This document shows, in pieces, positions 25,103 through 35,528 of a DNA stretch of 64,000 nt; the stretch's first letter is position 1; every line of letters starts with the position of its first letter. Source of the DNA: Jongsikchunia kroppenstedtii DSM 45133 (GTDB lineage: Bacteria > Actinomycetota > Actinomycetes > Mycobacteriales > Mycobacteriaceae); NCBI RefSeq assembly GCF_000380485.1, contig NZ_AQYG01000051.1, forward strand, positions 372,001 through 436,000. The letters are read 5' to 3'. The translations under genes were made by a program, and so were the position numbers. Below the pieces are notes generated by a model, which saw only the letters and a list, made by a program, of their open reading frames with translations, did no database searches and was not told the DNA's origin.

Positions 25103-26017
25103 TCAAACGGCGGTGAACGCCCAGGAGCGGATCAGCATATGGGCGATAGAGACGTTGCCCGGCAACAGCAGCCCGCTGTCAGGTACTGAATCACCCGGCC
25201 GCCACTCGCGCCCGGCCTCGAGCGCCTCGACCACCTGCGAACGCTCGAACCACTTGGCGTCTTCGATCTCTCCGTCGCGAAAGTCCAGCGGCTCAGCGGG
25301 ATCAGCCTGCGCCTCGAAGCCCAGCATCAGCGATCGCGGAAACGGCCAGGGCTGGCTGCCGAGGTATCGCGGGTTTCGCACCCGCACCCCGACCTCCTCG
25401 TAGACCTCCCGGATCACACACTGCTCCAACGACTCTCCCGGCTCGACGAAGCCGGCGAGGGTCGAGTACCACCCCTCTGGCCACACGGACTGCCGCCCGA
25501 GCAGCACTCGATCGGCACCGTCATGCACGACCGTGATGATGGCCGGGTCGGTGCGCGGATACTCCTCCGCGCCGTCGGCGCCGCGACGCACCCAGCCGGC
25601 GTGCCCGATCGTGGTCGCCTCCCCGGTGACCGGCGAGAAGGCCGCGGCCGCATGCCAATTGAGTATCCCCAGGGCGGTGGCGAGAAGGCCGGCGTCCTCG
25701 CCGGACAGTCGGCCGCCCGCGCGCCGGGCGTCCGTCGCCGGGCCGTCCAGCTCGTCGACCCGCATCGCCCACAGATCGCCGGACGCGCCCAGCCCGAGGA
25801 AGACCGCTTCGGTCGGCGGCTCCTCGGCGATGTCGGCGGCGCGGGTCCAGCGCAGCTTGCCGTCGTCGACGACGAAGCCGCCGTGCTTGTCGACCAGCAG
25901 CACCTCGGCGCTCGCCCAACCGGCTCGTAAACGCTCGACGTCATCGCGCAGCTCGTCGGCCCGGTCGAAGGTCGCGCGGGACAGCATCGGCGGATCGATC
26001 AGCGTGAAATCAGCCAT
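25103..26017 (-). CDS. nudC: NADH pyrophosphatase NudC
   Basis: A 304-residue Nudix hydrolase. The Nudix box is [20 protein letters not shown] plus VG, and the NADH-specific motif [14 protein letters not shown] follows. It hydrolyses NADH/NAD(H)-like substrates (in mycobacteria also isoniazid-NAD adducts). The zinc-ribbon cysteines of E. coli NudC are absent; as far as I recall mycobacterial NudC also lacks them. ATG at 26017 is chosen because GAGG lies at good spacing and longer frames overlap the channel gene. It starts one base after the channel stop, so they are co-transcribed. Confidence 0.92.
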   Translation of the reverse strand: MADFTLIDPPMLSRATFDRADELRDDVERLRAGWASAEVLLVDKHGGFVVDDGKLRWTRAADIAEEPPTEAVFLGLGASGDLWAMRVDELDGPATDARRAGGRLSGEDAGLLATALGILNWHAAAAFSPVTGEATTIGHAGWVRRGADGAEEYPRTDPAIITVVHDGADRVLLGRQSVWPEGWYSTLAGFVEPGESLEQCVIREVYEEVGVRVRNPRYLGSQPWPFPRSLMLGFEAQADPAEPLDFRDGEIEDAKWFERSQVVEALEAGREWRPGDSVPDSGLLLPGNVSIAHMLIRSWAFTAV

Positions 26018-26018
26018 C

Positions 26019-27065
26019 TCACATGCCTCCTCGCCGGACATAGAGCAGCCGGTCGCCTTCTTCGATCGAGTCCACGTCGTGCACGCGATGCACCGAGCCG
26101 CCGCGCACCACCGCGAGCACCATGTCGCCGGTGTGACGCGGGGAGCCGCCATATTCGGTCGGTTCGGCATCGCGCTCGCCGATGCCCAGGCCGTCCTCGG
26201 GCGACAGGAGATCCTCGATCACCTCGACGACGGACGGCGTCGAGGTGGCCAGGCCCAGCAGTCGGCCGGCGGTCTCCGCCGACACCACCACCGAGTCGGC
26301 GCCCGACTGCCGCATCAGATGGGTGTTCTCGGCCTCCCGCACCGCGACGACGATCTTCGCCTTGGGCGCCAGTTCCCGCGCCGTCAACGTCGCCAGGACG
26401 GTGGTGTCGTCGCGGTTCGGCGCGATGACGATCGACGCGGCCTGTTCGACGCCGGCCAACCGCAGCACATCCGACTTGGTGCCGTCGCCGCGCACGGTGA
26501 CCAGTCCGTCGCGCTCGGCGGCGTCCAGCTCGGTCTGATTCGGATCGACGACGACGATGGAGGTCGGCTTGGCCCCGTCGCCCAGCATCGCGTCGACCGC
26601 GGTCTTGCCCTTGGTGCCATAGCCGATGATGATCGTGTGATCGTGCACCTGTGACCTCCAACGTCGAATCTTCGCGGCCTGCCGCGACCGTTCGGTCAGC
26701 ACCTCCAGCGTGGTGCCGACCAACGTGATCAGGAAGAGCACCCGCAGCGGCGTGATCAGCAGGACGTTGATCAATCGTGCCTCGGGCGTGAACGGGGTGA
26801 CGTCGCCGTAGCCGGTCGTCGAGAGCGACACCGTCGTGTAGTACGCGGCATCGAGGAACGACAGGTCGTTGTCCTGCACATCGCGATATCCGGATCGATC
26901 GGCGTATACGATGAGCATCGCGGCGAACAGGATGCCGAGCGCCAGCAGCACCCGGCGCAGGACCGCCCGCCCGGGACTGATCGCCGTGCCGGGGATCCGC
27001 AGCGTCCCCACCAATGCATATGCCGGTTCGCTGGTGATGCCGTCTCGCCACCGCCGCCGTGCCAT
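26019..27065 (-). CDS. Two-TM potassium channel with RCK/TrkA-N domain (Rv3200c-like)
   Basis: A 348-residue protein. Two transmembrane helices (about 38-56 and 95-118) flank a pore loop with the potassium filter TTGYGD (83-88). A cytosolic RCK domain begins with the Rossmann motif [17 protein letters not shown], and a TrkA-C-like domain ends the protein. It conducts potassium, gated by nucleotide or cations bound to the RCK ring. It lies upstream of nudC by one base, the same order as in mycobacteria. A link between NAD(H) sensing by RCK and NudC is possible but unproven. Confidence 0.92.
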   Translation of the reverse strand: MARRRWRDGITSEPAYALVGTLRIPGTAISPGRAVLRRVLLALGILFAAMLIVYADRSGYRDVQDNDLSFLDAAYYTTVSLSTTGYGDVTPFTPEARLINVLLITPLRVLFLITLVGTTLEVLTERSRQAAKIRRWRSQVHDHTIIIGYGTKGKTAVDAMLGDGAKPTSIVVVDPNQTELDAAERDGLVTVRGDGTKSDVLRLAGVEQAASIVIAPNRDDTTVLATLTARELAPKAKIVVAVREAENTHLMRQSGADSVVVSAETAGRLLGLATSTPSVVEVIEDLLSPEDGLGIGERDAEPTEYGGSPRHTGDMVLAVVRGGSVHRVHDVDSIEEGDRLLYVRRGGM

Positions 27066-27163
27066 GCGGCAAACCCTATCGCGAGACCGCGGAGCGCAAC
27101 CACGACCGCGCCACTGTGTGGACTCGGCGGCGGCGACGGCGCCGATACGGCAGGGTGGACACC

Positions 27164-27544
27164 ATGCGCAACGATCAACTCGCTCGTGGAATGGGTTTCG
27201 CTCTGGTCGGCATGGGCACGACGCACATGGCGGTGCCGGAGCCGTTCGACTATCTGATCCCGGATGAACTGCCGCTGTCCAAACGCACCTGGACCGTCGC
27301 GTCGGGGGTCGCAGAACTGGGTGTGGGCACTGCCCTGGTGATCCCGCGGACCAGACGTCTGGGCGCCCTCGCCGCGGTGCTGCTGTTCCTCGGAGTGTTT
27401 CCGGCGAACGTCAACATGGTGCGGCTCTGGAAGGACAAGCCCCTGCCGATGCGGATCCTGGCGTGGGCCCGCCTACCGCTGCAGATCCCGATGATCTGGG
27501 CGGCGCTGCGCGTCTACCGAGACCCGGCTCTGCGGCCCGAGTAA
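27164..27544 (+). CDS. DoxX-like small membrane protein
   Basis: A 126-residue protein with four short hydrophobic segments (GFALVGMGTTHMAV; VAELGVGTALVI; ALAAVLLFLGVFPANVNMV; LPLQIPMIWAALRVY), the layout of DoxX/DUF417-like proteins. The motif GMGTTHMAVPEPFDYLIPD is typical of this group. Function is unknown; some relatives associate with thiol-redox membrane complexes. ATG at 27164 has AGGGTGGA upstream. It is convergent with adnB (3-bp gap). Confidence 0.8.
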   Translation: MRNDQLARGMGFALVGMGTTHMAVPEPFDYLIPDELPLSKRTWTVASGVAELGVGTALVIPRTRRLGALAAVLLFLGVFPANVNMVRLWKDKPLPMRILAWARLPLQIPMIWAALRVYRDPALRPE

Positions 27545-27547
27545 CGG

Positions 27548-30500
27548 CTACGGCGTGCGCGTGCCGCGCAACAGGTCTGCCAGCTCCGCACGATCGGGCA
27601 GATCCGTGGGTTCCACGGTGAGTTCGGCCCGCACGTAATGGAATCCCGCCCGCACCGTCTCGATCGGCGCACCCGTCAGCTCCGACCAGGCCACCCGGTA
27701 GGCCGCCAACTGGATGTCGACGGCTTTGCGGCCCTTCTCGGTCGGCGGCGCGCCGGTCTTCCAGTCCACGACGAACCAGCCCGTCACGCCGGTCGCAGGG
27801 TCCGGCTCGGCGAATACCGCGTCGATCCGGCCGCGAATGATGGTGTCGCCGATGACCGTTTCGAACGGCACCTCCACCTCGCTGGGGCTTCGCGACGCCC
27901 ACGGTGAGGCCAGGAACTTCTCCTGCAGCTCCGCCAGGTCGGCATCCGAACCGTCCGCCGCGTCCGCCGCACCCGGCAACTCGTCCAGATCCAGCAGCCG
28001 AGTAGCGCCGAATCGTCGCTCGATCCAAGCGTGGAACGCCGTGCCGCGGCGGGCCAACGGATTCGGCTTGTACGGCAGCGGCCGTCGGAGCCGCCGGGCG
28101 AACGCCTGCTCGTCGGAGTCCAGCTCGACCATCTGACTGACCGAAAGGTTTTGCGGCATCGCGATTTCCACCCGGCGGTCGATGCCGCGCTCACGTTCGG
28201 CGAGCAGCACCTCCAGCTCCGACTCCCATTCGGCGATGAGCGGGTCGGCGGCCGGGTCGGCCGGATCGGCGTTCGCATCGAACAGCGTCGGCTCGCCGCT
28301 CGCCTGCTGCGCGGCCAGCACCAGGGCCGCGCCGGTGGCGACCGGGTCCCGTCGCGGGCCCAGGCCGTCCGGCGGCCAGTGCTTCGCGATCACCTTGGCC
28401 GCCAATGGATTCTCGGCACCCTCGGTCGGATCCGGACACCAGTCGTGGATGACCAGACCGGACTCATCGCCCATTCCCTCGTCGACGGCCTCCCTGTCTG
28501 CGAGGAGTTGCTCGACGATGCCGTGCAGTTCGACCAGGAACGGCGACGGGCCCCGCGGCTTGGCCGACCCGTCGCCCCACTGATGCCCGGAGATCAGCAG
28601 CGCATCCTTGGTACGGGTCAGCGCGACGTACAGCAGCCGCCGATCCTCTTCGAGCTTGCGCTGCCGCAGCGCTTCCTTGTGGTCCTCGATCGCGTCGTCG
28701 AGCTGCTTGCGATCGCTCAGGTTCCGCAGATCGATCGGCGGGAATCCCTCTCCCCCCAGATGATCCGCGAGGTCGCCGCGCAGCTCGGGCGGTAGTTCGC
28801 GGGCGCTGCCGAGCCAGGTGCCGTCGGCCTTGCTGCTCGGGAAGACGCCCTTTGCCAGGTGCGGCAGCGCCACCACATCCCATTCGAGCCCTTTGGCCGC
28901 GTGCACCGTGAGGATCTGGACGCGATCACCTGTCGGCTCGATCTTGCCCGGCTCCAAGCCCTTTTCGATGACGACCGCCGAATCCAGGAAGGCCAGCAGA
29001 CCCGGCAGGGTGGCCCCGGACCGGCCCGCATAGTCGGCGACATAGGTGGCAAAAGCGTCGAGATGTTCTCGGCCCGTGGTGTTTCCACGCATCCGGCGGG
29101 CCCGGACCTGTGCCTCGACGGCCACCCCGCTGACCCGCTCGACCTCGGCGACCAGCTCGGGCAGCGGGATGCCGATGCGACCGCGAAGCCGTTCGATCTG
29201 CCCGCCCAGCAGGGTGATCCGGCGATAGCCCTCCGGCGAATACAGCGATGGCGGCCCGGGATCGGCCAGGGCATCGCCCAGGCCGGCGCGGTCGCTCACG
29301 TCGGCTGGGATCGCCGCATCCAGCGCCTCGGCCAACTGCTCGGTGGTGGTCAGCGCCGACGACCGACCGGCGAACTCGAGGGCCGCCAGATCCGTGGCGC
29401 GGCGCCACAACGCGGCCAGATCATGCGCACCGATCTGCCACCGCGGCCCGGTGAGCAGCCGCATCGCCGCGGTGCCGGCCATCGGGTCGGCCATCAGCGA
29501 CAACGTGGCGACGATGTCGGCGACCTCAGGGACATGCAGCAGCCCGCCGATGCCGACGACCTCGACCGGGATGCCGCGGCGCTCGAGGGCAGCGGCCAGC
29601 GGCGCCGAATCCTCGTTGCGGCGCACCAGGATCGCCACCGTCGGGGGTTGCCGACCGGCATCCTCGGCCGCCCGGTAGCGCGTCGCGACCTGGTCCGCAC
29701 ACCACTCGCGCTCGTCGTCGACGGTCTCGGCGAGCATCAGGTCGACCGTGCCGGCCGGGGCATCCGGGCGGGGCCGCAGGGTGCCGACCGGTACGCCGCG
29801 CGACCGGAGTTCGGCCGACGCCTCGTTGGCGATGTCGAGCGCATGCCGGGCATTGCGCCAGCTGGTGAGGAGCTCCAGCCGCCGCGCCGGCGAACCGTCG
29901 CTGCACCGGAAATCGGTCGTGAAACGCGGCAGATTGGCCGCCGACGCGCCGCGCCAGCCGTAGATCGACTGGATCGGATCGCCGACCGCCGTCACGGCGG
30001 TGCCGCCGGTGAACAACTGCGACAACAGGATTCGCTGCGAATGCCCGGTGTCCTGGTACTCGTCCAACAGCACCACGCGCGCGGCAGCCCGCTCGGCCGC
30101 GGCGACCTCCGGATGCTCGCTGACCAGCCGCGCGGCCAGCGACATCTGGCTGCCGAAGTCCAGCGACGACTGCGCACGCATCTGCGCGCCCAGCTCGACC
30201 ACCAGCGGGATCAGCGCCCGCCGCTCGTCGATGACGGCCTGGATGTTCCGCAGCTTCTGCGACGGCCCGCCGCGCTGGCCCTTGCCTTTCGGCAACGTGT
30301 CGATCAGCTCGTACAGGTCGGACCCCGCCGACGCGAGGTCGTCCAGATCTACCATGTGCTCGGCGATTTCGCCGTACAGCTTGAGGATCGATTCGGTGAC
30401 GCCGCTCGGCGTCTTCGGCGTCTGCAGGCCCCGGTCCCAGTTGGCCACCACCGAGAACGCCAGCTGCCACAGCTCGGTCTCCGACAGCAGCGTCGACGTC

Positions 30501-30925
30501 GGCTCCACCGGCAGCAGCAGCCCGTAGTCGGCGACCAGCCGGCCGGCGTAGGCGTGATAAGTGCTCACCAGAGGATCCGAGCTGCGGATGCGAGTGCGCA
30601 CGACCCCGTCGGGATCCCAGCGCCGCATCGCCGGCGCACCCGCCAGCATCGACAGGCGCCGGCGGATGCGCGCGGCGAGTTCCTGGGCGGCCTTGCGGGT
30701 GAACGTCAGTCCCAGAATCTGATCCGGGTCGACGAAACGGTTGGCCACCAACCAGACCACCCGCGAGGCCATGGTCTCGGTCTTGCCGGCACCCGCCCCG
30801 GCGACCACCAGCATGGGCTCCATCGGCGCCTCGATGACGGCGATCTGCTCGTCGGTCGGCGGCGGAAGGCCCAGTGCTGCGGCCAGTTCCGCCGCGGGCA
30901 CAAGCGACCGCGCGGGCTCAGTCAT
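27548..30925 (-). CDS. adnB: AdnB subunit of the AdnAB helicase-nuclease
   Basis: A 1125-residue protein. The N-terminal UvrD/Rep motor has Walker A GAGAGKT (43-49), motif II VVLLDEYQDTGHSQ, and motif V-VI elements ([29 protein letters not shown]). The C-terminal RecB-family nuclease has GRIDAVFAEPD and the catalytic DWKTG. AdnB is the leading motor and one nuclease of the mycobacterial double-strand break resection machine (Rv3201c). The ATG overlaps the adnA stop by 8 bases. Both catalytic modules look intact. Confidence 0.96.
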   Translation of the reverse strand: MTEPARSLVPAAELAAALGLPPPTDEQIAVIEAPMEPMLVVAGAGAGKTETMASRVVWLVANRFVDPDQILGLTFTRKAAQELAARIRRRLSMLAGAPAMRRWDPDGVVRTRIRSSDPLVSTYHAYAGRLVADYGLLLPVEPTSTLLSETELWQLAFSVVANWDRGLQTPKTPSGVTESILKLYGEIAEHMVDLDDLASAGSDLYELIDTLPKGKGQRGGPSQKLRNIQAVIDERRALIPLVVELGAQMRAQSSLDFGSQMSLAARLVSEHPEVAAAERAAARVVLLDEYQDTGHSQRILLSQLFTGGTAVTAVGDPIQSIYGWRGASAANLPRFTTDFRCSDGSPARRLELLTSWRNARHALDIANEASAELRSRGVPVGTLRPRPDAPAGTVDLMLAETVDDEREWCADQVATRYRAAEDAGRQPPTVAILVRRNEDSAPLAAALERRGIPVEVVGIGGLLHVPEVADIVATLSLMADPMAGTAAMRLLTGPRWQIGAHDLAALWRRATDLAALEFAGRSSALTTTEQLAEALDAAIPADVSDRAGLGDALADPGPPSLYSPEGYRRITLLGGQIERLRGRIGIPLPELVAEVERVSGVAVEAQVRARRMRGNTTGREHLDAFATYVADYAGRSGATLPGLLAFLDSAVVIEKGLEPGKIEPTGDRVQILTVHAAKGLEWDVVALPHLAKGVFPSSKADGTWLGSARELPPELRGDLADHLGGEGFPPIDLRNLSDRKQLDDAIEDHKEALRQRKLEEDRRLLYVALTRTKDALLISGHQWGDGSAKPRGPSPFLVELHGIVEQLLADREAVDEGMGDESGLVIHDWCPDPTEGAENPLAAKVIAKHWPPDGLGPRRDPVATGAALVLAAQQASGEPTLFDANADPADPAADPLIAEWESELEVLLAERERGIDRRVEIAMPQNLSVSQMVELDSDEQAFARRLRRPLPYKPNPLARRGTAFHAWIERRFGATRLLDLDELPGAADAADGSDADLAELQEKFLASPWASRSPSEVEVPFETVIGDTIIRGRIDAVFAEPDPATGVTGWFVVDWKTGAPPTEKGRKAVDIQLAAYRVAWSELTGAPIETVRAGFHYVRAELTVEPTDLPDRAELADLLRGTRTP

Positions 30926-33900
30926 CGGTGACCGTCCGCCCCGCCAGCTGCGCCGGGCAACTGGACTGCAGCCCGCAATGCCCGCATCCGGGATTGACCG
31001 CCGCGACGAATCCCGGTCCGATGCTGGCGATTCCGGCCGCGCGAACCTGTGCGGTCTGCGTCGCCAACTGTTCGGCGTCCAATGGCGACTGCTGCCGGAC
31101 CGCGGCACCGGTCTTCTGGTTGGCGTTGTTGACGTACACCAGCTGACCGCCGCCCGGCGGCCCGGACACCCCGGGAACCCCGTCGAGAGCCAGGGCGAGC
31201 TGATACGTCGCGAGCTGCGCATGCGTGGTCGCCTGTTCCACCGAGATCGTCGTCTTCGCCGTCTTCACATCGATCACGACCGGCCGACCGGCACTGTCGC
31301 GTTCGAGCCGGTCGATGCGTCCGCGCAATCGAATCGGCGGCGCATCTACGGTCTGCACGTCCGGGTCCTGACCGTCCTCCCCGGCGGCGACGATGTCCAC
31401 CGGCCCGGCCGGCACCACCGCCTCGACGTCGACCTCCACGCCGGTCTCGGTGAGCGAGTCCCGCGAGAGCCGCAGCCAATCCCGGAAGTTGGTCAGCATC
31501 GCGTCGGTCCGCGCCAGCTCCGAGTCGGAGAACCATTGCGCCCCAACGTCGATGTGATCCCATACCCGACGCAGTGCCGCGGCGACCTCGTCGGGCGGGA
31601 TGTTGCCCGCGACCGCCTGGACGAGCGTGTGCACCAGCGTGCCGGTGACCGCGGGCTGGCTGTCGCCGTCGCGGCCGCCGAAGCGTTCGAGCATCCAGCG
31701 CAGCGAACACGTCGACAGCACATCGACCGCGGACGGCGACAGGGTCACCGGACCCGATCCGCTCCACAGCGGCTGGGACGTGCTCGGACCGGCGAGGCCG
31801 TACCAATCCACCGGATGCGCGCCCGGCACCTCCGCGTCGGCCAGCCTGGCCAGCAGGCGGGCCGCCGCCTCCTGCCGGGGGGTCGGCATCGCGCCGGGCT
31901 CGATCGACACCACCTGCGACCGGAGTTCGGCGATCAGCGACGGCAACGACAGGGTGCGGCGCACCCCGGGATCGAGTTCGATCTCGGATTCGATCGGCGG
32001 GTCGTCGCCGTCGGTATCGGGATCGCGTCCGTCTCCCAGGCTCGCGACGATGCCCGCGAGTTCGCCGACGAACCTCGACGGCGCGTCCTCGCCGCCGCCA
32101 TCGTCGACCGCAGTGACCAGCAGCTGCCGCCGGGCCCGGCTGCAGGCCACGAGCAGCAGCCGGCGTTCCTCGGCCAGCGCCAGCGCCGAGCGCGACACCG
32201 TGCCCAGCGCCTGCTCGTCGATACCGTCCAGCAGGTCCACCAATTGCGTTGTGCCCAAGATGCTTCCGCGGCTGCGCAGGCTCGGCCACAGGCCGTCCTG
32301 GACGCCCGGCACCGCCACCACGTCCCATTCCCGCCCGGTCGCGGCGTGCGCCGACAGCACCGTCACCGCGTCCGTGCGGGCGGCGGCGGTTGCCGATTCG
32401 CCGGGGATCTGCAGTTCATCGAGATAGCTGACGAATCCGTCGAGCCGCGCCGCCGGCAGGCTGTCGGCGAAGTTCGCGGCCGCGTCGAACATCGCGAGCA
32501 CGGCATCGAGGTCGCGGTCGGCCTGGTCGCCCGCCGCACCGCCGCGCAGTGCACTACCGGCCAGCCGTCGCTCCAATTGCGTTGCCTGCCAGGTCGACCA
32601 CACGATGTCCTCGATACCGCGCCGCTGTTCCTCGGCCCGGCGGGCGGCATCGATCACCCGGCGCACGGTCTGGATCGGCGTGCGCTCGAAATCGGTGAGC
32701 TCGGCCAGATAGCCGGCGTCCGCCTCCGCAGCGGCCAGCAACTCGATGAGCACCGCGGTGCTGTCCCGCGGCTCCTGCCCGGCCTCGGCCCGTGCCGACT
32801 CGACGCGCCGGATCGCACGCCGCAGTCGACGCATCGCCGCGGGGTCGGCCCGGCCGATCGGCCCGGTGAGCAGGTCGGTGACCTGATCGGCATCGAGCGG
32901 CCCGGACACCGCCCGCAATGCCAGCAGCAGCGCCGCCACCAGCGGCTGCCGCGCGATCGGCAATTCGGCCGCCGGTGTCGTGAGCGGCACTCCCGCCGAC
33001 CGCAGCGCCCGACGCAGCGGGATCATCGCCCGCGGCACGGACCGCACGATCACGGCCATCTCCGACCAGGGCACGTTGTGATAGAGGTGCGCGCGGCGCA
33101 GCAGATCCGCCACCGCGGTCGCCTCTTTGGCCGTCGACGAGAGCACCTTCACGCCGACGCCGGACTCACCGATCGGCTCGGGCCCCGCCGCGTCCGCGAC
33201 GCGGTTGCGGCGCGCCCCGGGCAGCCGGGCGGCGATCGACTGCCCCACCCTGTTCAAGGTCGGACCCGACCGGAAGTTCGTGCCGAGGAACAGATCTCGG
33301 GTCGCGTCGCCGGTGTCCAGGTCGTTGAGGAATGCCGCGCTGGCGCCGCGGAATCCGTAGATCGACTGGTCGGCGTCGCCGGTGATCACGGCGATGTCCG
33401 CACCGACGCCGACGCGCCGGATGAGTTCGGCCGCCTGCGGATCGAGATGCTGCGCGTCGTCCACCAGCAGGCAGCGAAGGCGGCCGCGCTGGGCGGCGAG
33501 CAGGTCGGGGTCGGCCGCCAAGGCATCGAGCGCGGAGCCGATCAGTTCGGCCGCGTCGACGGCCGGCGCGGTGGCCTGCGGCGCCTGCCGGCCGACCGCG
33601 CCGCGCAGCAGCGTGCTCTGCTCGTAGACGCGCCAGGCCTTGCCGGCGGCCTCCCACTCGGGCTTTCGATGCTTGCGGCCCAACGCGATGAGCTGCTCCG
33701 GACCCACCCCGCGCTCGGCGGCGCGCATCATCAGGTCGCGCAGCGCCTGTGCAAAACCGTTGGTGCCCAACGCCGGACGCAGATGCGGCGGCCAGTACCG
33801 CGCACCGTCGTCGATATCGCCCGCCAACAACTCCCGCAGGACGGCATCCTGCTCGGACCCGGTGATCAGCCGCGGCGGCGGGTCGTCATGCGCGACCGCA

Positions 33901-34343
33901 CGCAGTCGCAGCACCGCAAAGGCGTACGAGTGGATGGTCCGCACCAACGGTTCCCGGGCCGACAGGGGCGCCGAACGGCCTCCGGCCTCGGGGGGCCGGC
34001 CCCGGTCCGCGCCGCCGAGCATCCCGGCACTGATCCGGGCTCGCATCGCCGCCGCCGACCGGCGGCTGGCGGTGAGCACCAGAATCGACTCCGGATCGGC
34101 ACCAGCCGCGAGCCGGCTGGTGACGATGTCGACGAGCAGGCTGGTCTTGCCGGTCCCCGGGCCGCCGCGCACCCGGTACGGCGCCCACTGTGCGCCCGCG
34201 CCCGACCGTGCCGCCGACTCCGCATCGGGGTCGGCGGGAGCCAGCAGCGCGGCGATCTCGGCGGGCCAGCGTCGCGCCGGCTCGGGTACCGGCGGCTCGC
34301 GCACGAGATCGATGCGCACCGGCTTGCGAGGCGCGTCGGTCAT
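30918..34343 (-). CDS. adnA: AdnA subunit of the AdnAB helicase-nuclease
   Basis: A 1141-residue UvrD-like protein with Walker A GGPGTGKT (60-67), motif II CLLVDDAQHLDPQ (Asp-Asp where most helicases have Asp-Glu), and a C-terminal RecB-like nuclease with RGRIDRLERD and VVIDVKTAK. Cysteines in STCSLRWML and CGHCGLQSSC are placed like the iron-sulfur staple of AddB/AdnA nucleases. AdnA and AdnB form the heterodimer that resects breaks in Mycobacteriales. ATG at 34343 is chosen; a TTG at 34355 is in frame. It is first in the adnA-adnB operon, divergent from the hydrolase gene. Confidence 0.95.
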   Translation of the reverse strand: MTDAPRKPVRIDLVREPPVPEPARRWPAEIAALLAPADPDAESAARSGAGAQWAPYRVRGGPGTGKTSLLVDIVTSRLAAGADPESILVLTASRRSAAAMRARISAGMLGGADRGRPPEAGGRSAPLSAREPLVRTIHSYAFAVLRLRAVAHDDPPPRLITGSEQDAVLRELLAGDIDDGARYWPPHLRPALGTNGFAQALRDLMMRAAERGVGPEQLIALGRKHRKPEWEAAGKAWRVYEQSTLLRGAVGRQAPQATAPAVDAAELIGSALDALAADPDLLAAQRGRLRCLLVDDAQHLDPQAAELIRRVGVGADIAVITGDADQSIYGFRGASAAFLNDLDTGDATRDLFLGTNFRSGPTLNRVGQSIAARLPGARRNRVADAAGPEPIGESGVGVKVLSSTAKEATAVADLLRRAHLYHNVPWSEMAVIVRSVPRAMIPLRRALRSAGVPLTTPAAELPIARQPLVAALLLALRAVSGPLDADQVTDLLTGPIGRADPAAMRRLRRAIRRVESARAEAGQEPRDSTAVLIELLAAAEADAGYLAELTDFERTPIQTVRRVIDAARRAEEQRRGIEDIVWSTWQATQLERRLAGSALRGGAAGDQADRDLDAVLAMFDAAANFADSLPAARLDGFVSYLDELQIPGESATAAARTDAVTVLSAHAATGREWDVVAVPGVQDGLWPSLRSRGSILGTTQLVDLLDGIDEQALGTVSRSALALAEERRLLLVACSRARRQLLVTAVDDGGGEDAPSRFVGELAGIVASLGDGRDPDTDGDDPPIESEIELDPGVRRTLSLPSLIAELRSQVVSIEPGAMPTPRQEAAARLLARLADAEVPGAHPVDWYGLAGPSTSQPLWSGSGPVTLSPSAVDVLSTCSLRWMLERFGGRDGDSQPAVTGTLVHTLVQAVAGNIPPDEVAAALRRVWDHIDVGAQWFSDSELARTDAMLTNFRDWLRLSRDSLTETGVEVDVEAVVPAGPVDIVAAGEDGQDPDVQTVDAPPIRLRGRIDRLERDSAGRPVVIDVKTAKTTISVEQATTHAQLATYQLALALDGVPGVSGPPGGGQLVYVNNANQKTGAAVRQQSPLDAEQLATQTAQVRAAGIASIGPGFVAAVNPGCGHCGLQSSCPAQLAGRTVTDD

Positions 34344-34417
34344 TCGTTCATGCAATCACGAGCCGCCGACAGGACACGGCCCGACACCGCGGGTCCGCCG
34401 TACGGCACCATGGGTCG

Positions 34418-35212
34418 GTGCGCGCATTGCATGTGGAGACATTCGGTCCGGTCGACGGTCGGCCCGTGGTCGCGCTTCACGGACTGACCGGGCACGGTCG
34501 ACGCTGGCACCGACTGGCCGCCGATTTGCCCGAACACCGGATCATCGCCCCCGACCTGCTCGGCCACGGGCATTCGCCGTGGGAGCCGCCCTGGCATCTG
34601 GAGGAGCACATCGACGCGCTCGCGCCGCTGGTCGATGAACTCGGCCAGGCGCCGATCGTGGTCGGCCACTCGTTCGGCGGATTGCTGGCCGTGCATCTCG
34701 CCCGGCGGGTGCCCGTGCACGCGCTGGTGCTGCTCGACCCGGCGATCGCGGTGCCCGGCACCAAGGTGCTGCCGGGCGCCACGCACACCGTCACGCATTG
34801 GACGATGCGGGACGCCCAGCATGCCCGCGAGGTGAAGCGCGCCGAGTCGTGGTGGGAGGTGGCCGACGAACTGCTGGACGTCGAGATCGACCAGCACCTG
34901 ATCGACTACGCCGACGGCCAGCCGACCGCCGAGAGCGACGAGGCCGACGGTGTCGGCTGGCGGGTGTCGGTCGCCGCAACCGCCGGGATGTTCGGCGAGC
35001 TGTGCCGGCCGTTCCCGCTGCCGCCGCCCGACGTCCCCGTACATCTGGTCCAGGCCCTGAAGGTGCAGCCGCCCTATGTGTCCGCCGACTTCGTCGCGGC
35101 ACTGGCCGCCCAACAGGGCGACCGGTTCACCATGCATGAAATCGATTGCGACCACATGGTTCCGCTCGCCCGGCCCGAGTTGGTCGCCGACCTCGTCACC
35201 CGGGTCGGCTGA
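34418..35212 (+). CDS. Alpha/beta hydrolase (LipV-like, Rv3203)
   Basis: A 264-residue alpha/beta hydrolase: HGLTGHGRRW oxyanion region, nucleophile Ser85 in VVGHSFGGLL, and His in CDHMVPLARPE near the end. The order upstream of the ATL gene matches lipV (Rv3203), an esterase/lipase. The substrate is unknown. The GTG start at 34418 is chosen because the preceding frame overlaps adnA and looks non-coding; no ribosome site is visible. The ATL gene begins one base after its stop, so they form an operon. Confidence 0.88.
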   Translation: MRALHVETFGPVDGRPVVALHGLTGHGRRWHRLAADLPEHRIIAPDLLGHGHSPWEPPWHLEEHIDALAPLVDELGQAPIVVGHSFGGLLAVHLARRVPVHALVLLDPAIAVPGTKVLPGATHTVTHWTMRDAQHAREVKRAESWWEVADELLDVEIDQHLIDYADGQPTAESDEADGVGWRVSVAATAGMFGELCRPFPLPPPDVPVHLVQALKVQPPYVSADFVAALAAQQGDRFTMHEIDCDHMVPLARPELVADLVTRVG

Positions 35213-35213
35213 G

Positions 35214-35528
35214 ATGGCGGCCGTCTCGGACGCGGATGTCGAGCGGGTGCGCGGATTCGTGGCCGCGATTCCGCCGGGACGCGTCGCGACCTACGGCGAT
35301 CTGGCCGAACTCGCCGGACTGTCCAACCCGCGGATCGTCGGCTGGATCATGCGCACCGACAGCAGCGATCTGCCCTGGCACCGGGTGATCGGCGTATCCG
35401 GCGCGCCCGCAACGCATCTGCGCGAACGCCAGCTCACCGAGCTGCGCGCGGAAGGCGTCCCGATCCGGGACGGCAAGGTGCGGATGCGGATCGCGCGACT
35501 GTCCGCCGAGGAGCTATCGAGACTCTGA
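35214..35528 (+). CDS. Alkyltransferase-like protein (ATL, MGMT family, Rv3204-like)
   Basis: A 104-residue MGMT-family C-terminal domain. The methyl-acceptor cysteine of PCHRV is replaced by Trp55 in LPWHRVIG, the mark of ATL proteins, which bind O6-alkylguanine without removing the alkyl group and recruit nucleotide excision repair. The helix-turn-helix (TYGDLAELAGLSNPRIVGWI) and the arginine finger are in place. The start lies 1 base after the hydrolase stop. The last 15 bases overlap the convergent MarR gene. Confidence 0.93.
   Translation: MAAVSDADVERVRGFVAAIPPGRVATYGDLAELAGLSNPRIVGWIMRTDSSDLPWHRVIGVSGAPATHLRERQLTELRAEGVPIRDGKVRMRIARLSAEELSRL

Noticed and set aside
25103..26017. Missing zinc ribbon in NudC as a novelty
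   Set aside because: The cysteines are also absent in mycobacterial NudC as far as I recall, so it is a lineage trait.
30925..31222. In-frame extension of adnB upstream of 30925
   Set aside because: It lies wholly inside adnA coding sequence, and the ATG with 8-base overlap fits the conserved operon junction.
30741..34487. 1248-residue plus-strand open frame antisense to adnA
   Set aside because: High GC creates long stop-free antisense frames; the composition (Arg, Gly, His) is non-protein-like, and adnA is clearly the real gene.
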